This document shows, one piece after another, positions 34,336 to 44,612 of a stretch of DNA of 64,000 bases. The DNA is taken from positions 248,001-312,000 of the forward strand of contig JAHLKC010000002.1 in assembly GCA_025449115.1 (NCBI GenBank), written 5' to 3'. The DNA comes from Chytridium lagenaria. Lineage: Eukaryota > Chytridiomycota > Chytridiomycetes > Chytridiales > Chytridiaceae. The position numbers and the translations under genes were made by a program. Under the pieces are notes generated by a model. That model saw only the letters and a program-made list of their open reading frames with translations. It ran no database searches and was not told the origin of the DNA. Numbering within the stretch: position 1 is the stretch's first letter; every line of letters starts with the position of its first letter.

Positions 34336-34904
34336 AGTTAAGGGGTTTAATCAGGGAATGGGATGTGGATGCTGAAGGAAGTTGGTGGTGGTGTTGTTGA
34401 TGTTGATGTTGAAGTTTCTAAGCCTCGCTCTTGCCCGTGGGGATGACGAGGAAGGCTGCTACTCTCTGTTTTTGGACCTTGACATGAACTAGTTGATGCA
34501 ATCGGTGACTTTTTGCTAATGAGACGACGTCTTTCAATCCTTTCTGGTTTGAAGAGTTGCCGTTTTCTTTGGTTGACAGTCTCACAAGGGTATGTGTATC
34601 TCTAGATTTGTAGTGAATGCAGTGACGATGATGATGGTGATGATGGTGATGATGATGATGATGAGCTCTCTCGTTCCTCTGTTGGAGTGCTAGACCTATT
34701 CACTTGAACCAAGGGATGAATGGAATGGCAACAGGTATGAAGTGGTTGGTGGTGGTGGTGGGCTTATCACCAGCAGATGAATGAATGAATGATGTGATGA
34801 GGAAGATTTTGAATTTAATATTTAATAATTAAAATGAATTAAAATATGTTTTAAGAGAGAGAGGAGAGACGACGGGCAAAAAAGGAAATGGAAGAAAAAT
34901 AAAA
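34336..34904. promoter_or_regulatory. upstream region of casein kinase 1
   Basis: Holds GATGAT/GGTGAT microsatellite stretches (34,625-34,662) and GGTGGT and GAAT repeats (34,740-34,800). It is bounded by the transposon at 34,905, so the transposon sits about 570 bp upstream of the start codon. Confidence 0.45.
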
Positions 34905-34906
34905 TA

Positions 34907-34932
34907 CAGTGCGTGACACTAAGAGTCATCCA
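34907..34932. repeat. left terminal inverted repeat
   Basis: 26 bp, perfect inverse match to 40,170-40,195; a TA target duplication lies just outside. Confidence 0.95.
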
Positions 34933-35237
34933 AAAAAAAAAAATCTTTGAGGGTCAAAATCCCAGGAAATTATTAACAGACCCCCCCAAGTTACTAAGAC
35001 CAATCGATGCAGCATAGAAAAACGAAGATATTTGTAAGGCGCCAATTTTTTGGGTATTCTTGTGTAACATTGGCCTACAGGGTTGGTTGATGGTTCATTC
35101 AGATCGCTGCGATGTTGCCGAATTTTCTTCGAGTGAGTGTAACGGGCCTTTAATAAATGCAATAAAAGAGAAATAGAGGTCAAATGCTTTCATGAGATTT
35201 CGGACAAAAAATTTTCAAAAAAAATTAACTGGACACT

Positions 35238-35772
35238 ATGGAGCTGGAATTTTCGAAGATCACTATAGTTGGCCTTGACGCAACAAATGCGGGCCGCATT
35301 TGCGCTAAACATCAAGAAGGATGCGGAAAGAGTCTTAGACCAGGGGACCAAGTTATCATTGAGAAGGGAACATACCTGGATGTGGACTACAATCCTAAGC
35401 CATGTTTCAAGTGCTGCAAGCTGATAAACGGGAGGTCAACATGTATTGTCGGAATGGTTGCAGCACTTGATTTGGGGCTCGAAGGAGGTCTTCATAACCG
35501 GGTTGGGGTGGTCAGGTTTATTAATAAGCAAGATCAGTTGAAGTCAGTTAGACGAGCATCCGTGAGTGAGTGACTTCCATGCAATTTCTAATATGCTTCA
35601 CAGTATCAGAAATACTCGACCGCAACGGTATTTGTGCTTGAGGGAACCCCTTTGGAGCACTCAAGCTGGTCAGTTGATACCTTTACACAATGTAAGCTTC
35701 ACCATTTACATGCAACTTGTATTGATTTATTGTTGATTAGTGGATTACCTCTGGACATATCTAAACCAGTGA
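35238..35772 (+). CDS. small Cys-rich accessory protein of the transposon
   Basis: Three clean exons. The ATG at 35238 starts MELEFSKITIVGLDATNAG, then ICAKHQEGCGKSLRPGDQVI and KPCFKCCKLINGRSTC, and VGMVAALDLGLEGGLHNRVG up to a GTGAGT donor (about 35,564). Exon 2 reads YQKYSTATVFVLEGTPLEHS to DTFTQ with a GTAAGC donor. Exon 3 is LDYLWTYLNQ, stop at 35770. The Cys/His spacing (CxxxHxxxxC, then CxxCC...C) suggests zinc binding. It is the only gene on the plus strand in the element. Function is unknown. Confidence 0.65.
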
Positions 35773-35822
35773 TGTTTTTTTTTTTAACGAGATGTTTTCT
35801 TTATTGATTGGAATAAAAACAT

Positions 35823-37972
35823 TCAATGAGCCAGACGATTCCTTGTCTCCTTCTTTCCTGTTGCCTCTCCTGTATCACGGTTCTTGCTTGGGCATTTCTG
35901 TTTGTTGTGACCAACAGCGTTGCATATCTTACATCTATAAATACGTTTTGTCCCAGCCTCGTTTGAAGTATTAACTTTTCGGATCCTCCGTCGGATGGCA
36001 GCCTCTTTTGTGTCCACATCCGCTTCTCTCTCCGCCACTGAGGCTGCTGAAGCATAATCAATGCTTCCCAACAGTTCCATGGCCATGTCCATTCCACGGC
36101 GGTTTTTGATCACCACATCCGCCTTCGTTTTCCGACGCTTGCTGACAATATTCGTAAAATCTTGGGCCGTTCGGAACCACTGGTGCAGCCGCGCTATACA
36201 CCTCAGTTGCAGGGATTTTTCGGTGGGAATGGTATTTCTTAACCGTTGATTGCAGCATTTTTCCTGTCAACCCCAATTTGTAGCCATCCATCCACCGATG
36301 CACATGCCGAAAGCACCTATAAGATGTGTTTAATAAAATACGCGTCTGGCATTGGGTTACCTTCTAAAGTAATGAAGTGGAATATCAGCAAGCTTATCCT
36401 GAATTTCTTTAATGAAACCCTCCGGATCAACGTTTAGAAATCGTCGGTTACGTAGCCGTCGTTTTAATTCTGCCCACGTAAATTCAATAGGATTTAACTC
36501 ACAGTGATACTTTGGGAGTATCGTCAACATTTGGCCGTTGAAGGTCGCGATTTCTTCAATGGTAACCATAGGTACTCTTGCAAAGTCGGGTTCGAGCTCG
36601 AGAATACGATATCCACAACAGTTGTTGGAAACGGCATGATTGCGTGGTCGGAGATGGGACGCAGTTCTGCATTCTGTATTTAGACCAAAAGAAATAAGTC
36701 AATAGGGCAAACGATTGAGCATCGGCAACGATATATCATAAACTTACGTTCGCATTGAAACCTTAAGCCATCTCTTAGCAGTCCTCTTTCTCCCAATATC
36801 ACCTGGCATCCTTTTGGCTGTCCCTTCAATACACCTTCTGTGAACACGAGGTCTTGTTTAATCTTCACTTGCAGGGCTACTGGTAGCTCTCGCTGGCTAG
36901 CATGAACATACTCTGTGGCGCGCATCACACTCTGTTGACCCCCGACCTCCAAGCCACTCTCGACACCACCAAAGCATCACTTGGAACGGAACAGTGATTG
37001 GTGCTGTTATCGTAAATAAAATTCCCGATGCATCCAGGAAAAGCCTTCTTGAAGATAGTGATCGCATGCTGTAGCTGCTGGCACACGTCATCGCCTTTGA
37101 AATAACCATCTTGGCCATTTCCAATAACCATGGCCACCCTCGCAGATTCACCGATGCCGTCATGGCTTGTATATTGCAATAATCCAACGTCTTCACAAAT
37201 AAAGTCTGATATCATGACGCCAACACCGGGGGTCTTTGGTTCCAGAATTGTGTCGCCCTTCTTTCCCCAAAAGAACTTCCCGCTGTCATTAAAGTAGCAC
37301 ACGGTTTCATCTTGATAAACATCTATGATTCGTGGCCCGTTCTGAGGGAGCGCGGCCAAATCAAGTTGATCGGAAGATGATGATGAGGAAAACAGCGCCT
37401 TCTGGGGCTCCATCGCTGCCATTCGGTCTAGGTAGTGGCCGCGAGCTCTCACAACATCAGGTCTCTCGTGACCATCAATATAAATCCCCTTCTTCTTCAT
37501 CATTTTCATGTAGCCGAGACCTTTGAGTTTGCGCCGTACGGTTTGTTGAGTTACAGACTCCTTGTCACTCAACAATCTACACTCTCGCAGGTAGATGTTC
37601 ACCCACTTTGTCGCATCTTCAATCGTAAATTTGTGGCGAGTCTCTAACACGCGTCCAACGGCTTTGACACCTCAGGTATGTTTAAGATAGACATTCGGTT
37701 TCCGTGCTTGCCACGCTTATCAGGAAGAGCCCTCCGATTGACGAGATAATAAAGGACCATTCGGCGAATGCGGCGAGCACTCCAGGGTCCAGCGTCAGGA
37801 ATGAATATTTGAGCAACATATCTGTTTAAGATTAATTAAAGGTGACGAAAATAAACATGTTGAATATCACTCACTTATATACTTCATCTCGAGATGTTTG
37901 TGGATCACCCAAAATAAGGGTTAATGCAGTTTTGACTGCATAAATAATCCAAATAGTCCCTCCCCTCCTCAT
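35823..37972 (-). CDS. DDE transposase (IS630/Tc1-mariner type) with C-terminal zinc knuckle
   Basis: Cuts and joins the element ends. A start is possible at ATG 37972 (MRRGGTIWIIYAVKTALTL), then an intron (about 37,814-37,873). The N-terminal DNA-binding part follows (WSARRIRRMVLYYLV; TQQTVRRKLKGLGYMKMMKK). The catalytic core has DVYQDETVCYFND (first Asp), NFIYDNSTNH (second Asp) and YHCELNPIEFTWAELKRRLR (Glu). After an intron (36,316-36,361) comes GYKLGLTGKMLQSTVKKYHS, then KRRKTKADVVIKNRRG and a CxxCxxxGHxxxxC zinc knuckle (CKICNAVGHNKQKC), ending RNRLAH. Frame changes lie at about 37,660, 36,930-36,570 and 36,200. The start overlaps the end of the Ulp1 gene in another frame. Confidence 0.8.
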
Positions 37973-39723
37973 TTTCCTTCTTTAACGTCTCTATATCTTG
38001 TGAAGTTTGCATAAGAGCATCCTCCAGGCAACGTGAGCCGCGAGGGGATGCTTGCAGAAGCGCCGAAATTTTGTTGTTCATCACGTTTTCATCTTCTGCA
38101 GCCATAGAGGGGTTTTTAGCGTCTACCCCAGCCTCGCCATCGTTCGAAAATGTCGGCAATTGCACTTGTGATGTCAGAGGCGTGATTTCAAACCCTTGGG
38201 TGGCCTCATTGAAATTTTCGAGACGAGCGTGTAAAAGGGAATAAACAATACGTATTTGATGCGTTCGAAGATTCATAGCCCCCCATGGAATTATTGGAGT
38301 AAAGCTCCACTGAAGACCATGAGCAAAAAGCCAGACCACTCTCTAATGCAAAGGCTCCGCAACTACTAGAGTCCAACTGTCGCGGCATAAAAGCAACTTT
38401 TGGCTCCGTAAATGTATATGACGACATCGTTCTAAAGTTGACCCATGCTTGTATATGTTCGAAACAATGGCGACGATAGAATCCAGACAGAAGATGGGTA
38501 CTATCACAGGAATTCCATATTTCAACGTCCCAACGCTGTTTTCTTCGTCAAGAACCCCCGAAAGAATAATCCAGTGACTTTCTCGATTAATTGGGGTTAG
38601 GAACTTTTTAAATCCAGCGGTACGGTTTTGTGGGCGGTTCAACGATACTAAAGAGTATTATCAGCTTGAGCTTTAAAATGAAACAGCTTACTTTTTGGAA
38701 CGGGATGGGAAACACTCAGCGAATTAATAAAAGCGATATTTTTGCTTCTTGCAAACGTAATTCGAGGGGAGCATTGATGGCGGAATCGTTGTACCAGCTT
38801 GTTTCGCCATTCATGGAGTCAATAGCCGCGCTACCCTCCTTCGTTAGGTGATGCAGGTGGTTATTTTGAACCAAATCCAGGCTCATAGTCCATGTTAACG
38901 TCGAAATTCATAGCATCAAAAATCGTCTTGTTATCAACATCCAACGACTCCGTCCCCACAATTGCATTTCCATCTCCATCTGGCACGTTGTTCGGAATTG
39001 TTGCATTTTCATCGAACTCGAACTCAATGCGCGAATCCTTTGGATCCACAGCCTCCTTAACGGTGTTTTCACTTCTTTTCAATCGTTTCATGTATTGTAG
39101 GATCCCTCCACCAGTTTCCTTCAGCCCCCTTTTGATTGCCTGACGATGTCGTTGGTCCGTTCTTTGAGTCAATCCTGTATAGCGAAGGCCTTGTCGGTTT
39201 TCACGAGTCTCCTTAATTTCGTTTTTGGGTTGTCGTGTTGAAGAAACAACTTTGGTTAACGTAGTTTGGCGAACGATATCTGATGACGTGAGACTGGTCG
39301 AGCCAAAGCCTGTATGCTTCTCTAGCGCGTTTTTCTTTAAAAGGTGAAGTCCGTTTGCGTTTGACTCTGTAGCCAAAATCCAAGCAGCCATCGTTCCAGC
39401 GCTTCGATGCGTCGTAATAGGGCCATTCAAAGTGGTTTTGGTGCCCATAATAGCCTTCTCATGAGCACTTCGTATCTCATCCTCATCAGAGTCTTCCAGG
39501 TCGCTTTCCGAAGAGCATGATAAGCTCTTGTATGAGTAACTCGAAGTTAAATCTGACTCGGAAGAGCAATCACTGTCGTCATCCGGCTGTTCTGCACTGA
39601 GTATGACTTAGATTGGAACTGTGCGCACGCGCCTTACCTCTTCACTGCGTCGCTGATCAAAAGAGAATGTCGACTAGTCCTCGCTTTCTGGGTCTGTCTC
39701 TTCTGCCTCTGTGGAGGAGGCAT
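37905..39723 (-). CDS. Ulp1-like (C48) cysteine protease encoded by the transposon
   Basis: The ATG at 39723 starts MPPPQRQKRQTQKARTS. After a small intron (about 39,601-39,636) comes an acidic Ser-rich region, then a basic stretch (RYTGLTQRTDQRHRQAIKRG). The protease core has PINRESHWIILSGVLDEEN (His of the triad), IPVIVPIFCLDSI (Asp) and RQLDSSSCGAFALE (Gln-x5-Cys-Gly, nucleophile Cys), then WGAMNLRTHQIRIVYSLLHA. This order matches Ulp1/SENP enzymes that cut SUMO-like modifiers. Frame changes are at about 38,860, 38,735 (A-run), 38,430 and 38,340. The ORF ends at 37905 inside the first codons of the transposase gene; a single fused protein is possible if a frame change lies there. Confidence 0.75.
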
Positions 39724-40169
39724 GTGTCGGTTGTTCTGATATTAATAAATGGTGGGCAGGGCTGGAGCAAGTGGGTGAGGGATTGAACCATCTCCACTTG
39801 AACGGCAAAGCGTTGAGCTTGTCAAAGAAATTGTCATAAAATGATGGTCACACAAACTTCTTTTTGGGATTTATCTAGCCCATCGCCTTATTCAAACCAC
39901 TCTTAAAAAGGCCCCCAGTCGATTCCCTCCATCAATGCAAGCACATTGATACCCCATATCTCATTTTTTGAGGCGCCAAATTTTGAGCCCCACTAAGTAA
40001 TAATTAATAAAATTTTAACCGCCCATAACTTTTTATTCTGCCGTCGGATTTCAAATATCTCTCTGTCATTCGAAAGCTCTCGACGAGTTCTATCGAATAA
40101 CAGAGAGTTTTTTCAAATTAGTCTCCACCCCAACGAGGAGATATCCCCGGAAATTTTGGGGAAAATTAA

Positions 40170-40195
40170 TGGATGACTCTTAGTGTCACGCACTG
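40170..40195. repeat. right terminal inverted repeat
   Basis: Perfect inverse copy of 34,907-34,932, followed by TA at 40,196-40,197. Confidence 0.95.
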
Positions 40196-40197
40196 TA

Positions 40198-40712
40198 TTA
40201 ATAAAATAAATAATAATGAATAATAAAACAAATACAAAAAATAAAAAAAATACAAAAAACAAAATAAAATAAGATATTCTCCTCTTCTCATTGGTTAATG
40301 AATAAGGATGATGAAAGCCAAAACAAACCATTGTAGTACAAACCACAACAACAACCTCAAACTCAAAAACACAACAAAAACGACGAGGGTAATTAATTTA
40401 TTAGTAATTGTTACCTGTAGTCTATTAAATATTACTAGGGGGAGGAAAAGTGTCATCTACTCCATCTACTCCACAGTATATAGTGTTTCAACTAAAGCAA
40501 GCGGACGCATGGATAACAAACATCCGTGTTCATGACGTATAAAGTAAAACGGATATTTCAACCCTTCGTTTCTTTTTTCCAATTATATTGTAAGCAAAAA
40601 AAAAACAAGGATACGTGCAAATATAACAATAATCATAAATAGCTATAAACAAATCTCTCTTTCCACCCTTCTAAAACCAAAAAAAAAAAAAAACAAAACT
40701 ACACGCTTCCAT
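40198..40712. other. AT-rich 3' flank of the ABC transporter gene
   Basis: Holds A-runs and AAATAAAA text; no gene is seen. Confidence 0.45.
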
Positions 40713-43700
40713 TCATTTGCTCTTCTTTTTTTGCTTCTGCTTCTTTCCACCCCCACCTTCTTCCACAACCACGCTCGGCACAACCCCACCATTCGACTCC
40801 TCCTGTAACTGATTCATCCACATCTTAAAGTACTCTCCCTCCGGCATCTTCACAAGATCCACATGTCGACCTCTCTCCACAACGCGTCCATTCTTGATGA
40901 CAAGAATAAGATCTGCATCTACAACCGTGGACAGTCGATGCGCAATCACAATCGTCGTACGACGGCTGCAGAGCGTGCGAAGAGATTCTTGCACCATACG
41001 TTCGGTAGTGTTGTCGAGGGCAGAGGTGGCTTCGTCCAAAAGGACGCTTAATGATATCAGAAAGAAAAAAAAGAAAAGAAAAAAAAAAAAAAAAAAGGGT
41101 TAAAATTGTTCAATAATACTATCATTTAGAAAAAGTCAAAATTAGACTCACATAGCGGGATTCTTGAGCAACGTCCGTGCAATAGCTACCCTCTGTTTTT
41201 CACCTCCAGACAACCGCAATCCTCTCTCACCAACCTTAGTCTCATAGCCTATTGATCAGAAAAAGAGAGGAGACACTTATCTTAAACATATTTTCTTTGA
41301 CAAAGCACGGAAAAACAAGACTACAAAAAACAACAACATACCATCGGGAAATGACATGATCCGATCATGTATCTGTGCAGCAGTTGTAGCCTCCACCACA
41401 TCATCCCCCGTTCCTTCCGGCCTACCATACAAAACATTGTATTCCACAGACTCATTAAAAAGCACAGTATCCTTCAAAATCGGTCAGGTACACATCAAAC
41501 AAAGCCCTAAAAAAAATACCTGCGGAACAACACCCACTGCCATTCGTAACGACTTTTGTTGCACAGCCCTGATATCCTGTCCGTCAATATAGATAGCCCC
41601 CATCTGGACGTCATAGAACCGCAATATCTGAATATAGGTCATTAGATAAAACTCCTATATCAACCAGCAATAAAAATTGGAGATGAGATACTTACAAGAC
41701 GAAATATCGTTGATTTTCCACCTCCACTAGGACCAACTAACGCAACCGTAGACCGCAGGAACGCGAAAGGACACATCCTGCAAAATAGGAGGAATCCGTG
41801 GATCATACGCAAAAGAGACATTCTCTACAGAATCAAGTTAGTCCAAATAGATGCGTATCAAGATTATCTCTTACCAAAGACAACCTCTCCCCCGCGAACC
41901 TCAAGTGGCGGAGCTCCTTCAATATCCTGAATCTCCACATTCTCCTCAAAAAGATCCAACATCTTCTCCATATCCACAAAATTCTTTTGAATCACGCGGT
42001 AATAGTTCTGCAACATACAGATTAACAAGAAAAATCCTTCCGATATTTCAAACAAACGAGGAACCTCTTCACTTACCCCAAACCAATTCAAAGGTCCATA
42101 AAGCTGCGTGATATATCTATAAAGAAAATCTCTTTAATCTACGAACCCCCCAAAAAAAAAACGCCGCCCAACCCCTAGCGCCTCCGCCCAAATAAAAAAA
42201 TCCAAACTGAAAAACTGAAGAAAAAAAAACTTACGCCAAATACAATACAAAATCGCCAATATTCATCGTCCCGTCCACCACGATTCTCTTTGCACAAAGC
42301 AAACACCCCACAAGCAATCCAACCTGAATAATCGACGACTGCGCCATATTCAACGCAGACTGACTCATGGAACTCGCAAAATCCGCAGCCTGGTATTCCG
42401 TACAGCCGTATCGTACATTTTTTCTTCAAAGGCTTCGGCTGAGAAAAAAAAAGTCCATGAATTAACAAATACTCTTTTTTTTTCGTTTAGGTACCTGTGT
42501 AGAGTTTAACGGTTTCAAAGTTGAGAAGTGAGTCGACGGCGCGGGCTTCCATGGCGTTGTCGAGGGCGTTGGCAGTTCGTCTGTAGCCTGTCCGCCATTC
42601 TGTCATGATAATGGTGACAATAATGTACAATGCTGAAACACTATTATTAATGCCATAACTCCACGAATGACGCAAATACTTACTCATAGTCACAAAGACA
42701 ATCAAACCAAAAGTAGAGTCAAACGCAATCTGTTCAAGAAAAAAAAGTAAAGAGAAGTCCTAAGGTTTAAAGTAATGCACAGAACATGCTTACCGCAAAA
42801 TAAATCACGCTGACAAGAATATCGACAATACAAGGTAAATATTGAAGAGAACCGAGGAAAGGATCGAGACAATGGATGCAACGCCACGGTCTATTCACCA
42901 AAAGATCATATTAATGAAAAACTTCAAGAGGAGCAAATGCATAAATGCATATCACACTTGAACACGTAAAATCTCTCCAGTCTTTCGGTTCATGTGAAAA
43001 CGATGTGACAGTCTGCGAATAATTCAGCATACACTTTTATGAACAAAAGCAAACCTGTGCAAATGGTTAAACATCCCAATAGAAACCTCCCGAGTAGTAA
43101 ACTGTCCAACCGGTATCCAACAATAATTCTGAACCGTCGAAATAACCCCGACGCTCCCTTGCAGAAATCTCAAAAACACAAAGAGGATCAACTCCATATA
43201 CGGAATCTTCGCAAAATCCCCGTCCCCATCGTCATCATCCCCTCTATCGTCACCTCAATCCCATATTTCCTCATCAATGACGTCAAACGCGGAAGCGACG
43301 ATACAAGCGAATACTCTGAAAGCGCATCCACCAGGCGTTTATACTGGATAGGCACAAGAAGGTTCACCACACGTCCCAAAAACAGCATGATGAGACAGAG
43401 GACAATCATGACTTGGAGTCGACGGTTTTCAGGACCCGATGGCCAGAAAAAGGGAAGGAGACGACGGAAATGACGAAAGAATTCGCTGAATGTTTTAGGA
43501 GGGTTGTAAGGATCCGATGTTGTGCTGGGTCGAGCGTCAAGGGATGAGGTGGAACGAGTCGCGGAGTTTGGGATAGGTGTGGACACGTCTGTGGAGGGAG
43601 AATGTGGGGGTGAGTCGTTTGCAAAGATGTTGCGGTAGGCGGCGATAACGACGAGACTTGCGAAAAGGAGGAGTCTTGTGACGAAGCTTGCGAGCATTGG

Positions 43701-44483
43701 AAGGAAAAGAATGGAGGATGGGGTGGCCATGCGGTACCGCCTTGAACTTTGTGTCCGTGTGAAGGGGTATCCTCACTGTCGTCGGAAGCGTTTCTGAGCA
43801 TCTGGAACGTGGCTTCGAGGATGCTTAAAGCGATGCACCATAGTCCTAAAAGACCTGGACGTGGGTCTGGAAAGAAAAAAAGGAGTAACCAGGATATGGC
43901 TCTGAGTGTTCGAAAGGCGAGGACGGGAAGGAATGCGGCGTCAAAGAGGGTTACGGGGGGGAGGAAGTGGGATGGAGGAGGTTGGCGGTGACGATGGAGA
44001 GGTCAAAGAGGAAGGTGATCAGAATGATGAAGAGAATGCGCTGGACGAGAAGATGAAGATGGTGAGGAGCGGATTGTGACGAAATGGTATCGTCCTCATC
44101 TTGTATTGTTGATGCGTCGTCTGCTGTTGGGGGGGTGCGAGAGTGTGAGTTGCGTTGAAGAAAGGCCATCGACTTCGCACAAAAAAACCCCTTGCCCCCA
44201 AAGAAACAACAAAAGGGTTCATAACATTCTCTTGAGAGTGAATTCATGCGTGGAAGAATATCTGTAAACGCCTCTTCTTACCTATTCGTTCTGCCCGTGC
44301 ACCTAAAAGTGGGCTGCACTCATTCTCACCATTCCGCACATTCGGCGGCACCGTCTCCGTTCCATCCAGCCTCTTCCGTTTTCGGCATGTACCCAATTCT
44401 CCATTCCAATAAAGCCAAGCAATCAGTGCGCCCTCGTATGCGAGGAGTCCGATGGGGACGGCGGCCTCCACTGTCATCGCCAT
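40713..44483 (-). CDS. ABC half-transporter, HMT1/ATM1 (ABCB) type
   Basis: Membrane exporter. The ATG at 44483 opens an extra N-terminal membrane region (for example [40 protein letters not shown]), as in fission-yeast Hmt1-like vacuolar metal/thiol transporters. The core is [54 protein letters not shown] and [17 protein letters not shown]. The nucleotide-binding domain has Walker [11 protein letters not shown] (about 41,720), Q-loop side [38 protein letters not shown] (signature), [14 protein letters not shown] (Walker B/D-loop) and [10 protein letters not shown], ending in a Lys-rich tail. There are many introns of 50-100 bp; frame changes occur in the N-terminal region (about 43,960 and 43,740). 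The substrate is not determined. Confidence 0.85.
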
Positions 44484-44612
44484 GACCTTTTGATAAGCTT
44501 TTCTCGAGGGACAAACTTTTTTTTGGATTCCGACTCAAATAAATACTACAATTGCTATACATATTGCTTCTAAATTCATTTCTTCTTTCTATATGCGATT
44601 TTGCAACATTGA

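Larger units (their letters stand above)
34907..40195. mobile_element. complete 5.29-kb TA-inserting DNA transposon carrying an Ulp1-type protease
   Basis: Both ends carry the same 26-bp inverted repeat, beginning CAGTGCGTGACACTAAGAGT (34,907-34,932 and 40,170-40,195), and each is bordered by TA (34,905-34,906 and 40,196-40,197). That is the signature of an IS630/Tc1-mariner-type insertion. Inside are a DDE transposase, an Ulp1-like protease and a divergent small Cys-rich gene. The identical ends suggest a fairly recent insertion. Confidence 0.93.

Noticed and set aside
37332..37647. Plus-strand ORFs inside the transposase gene
   Set aside because: Shadows of the transposase coding strand; no domain or splice signals.
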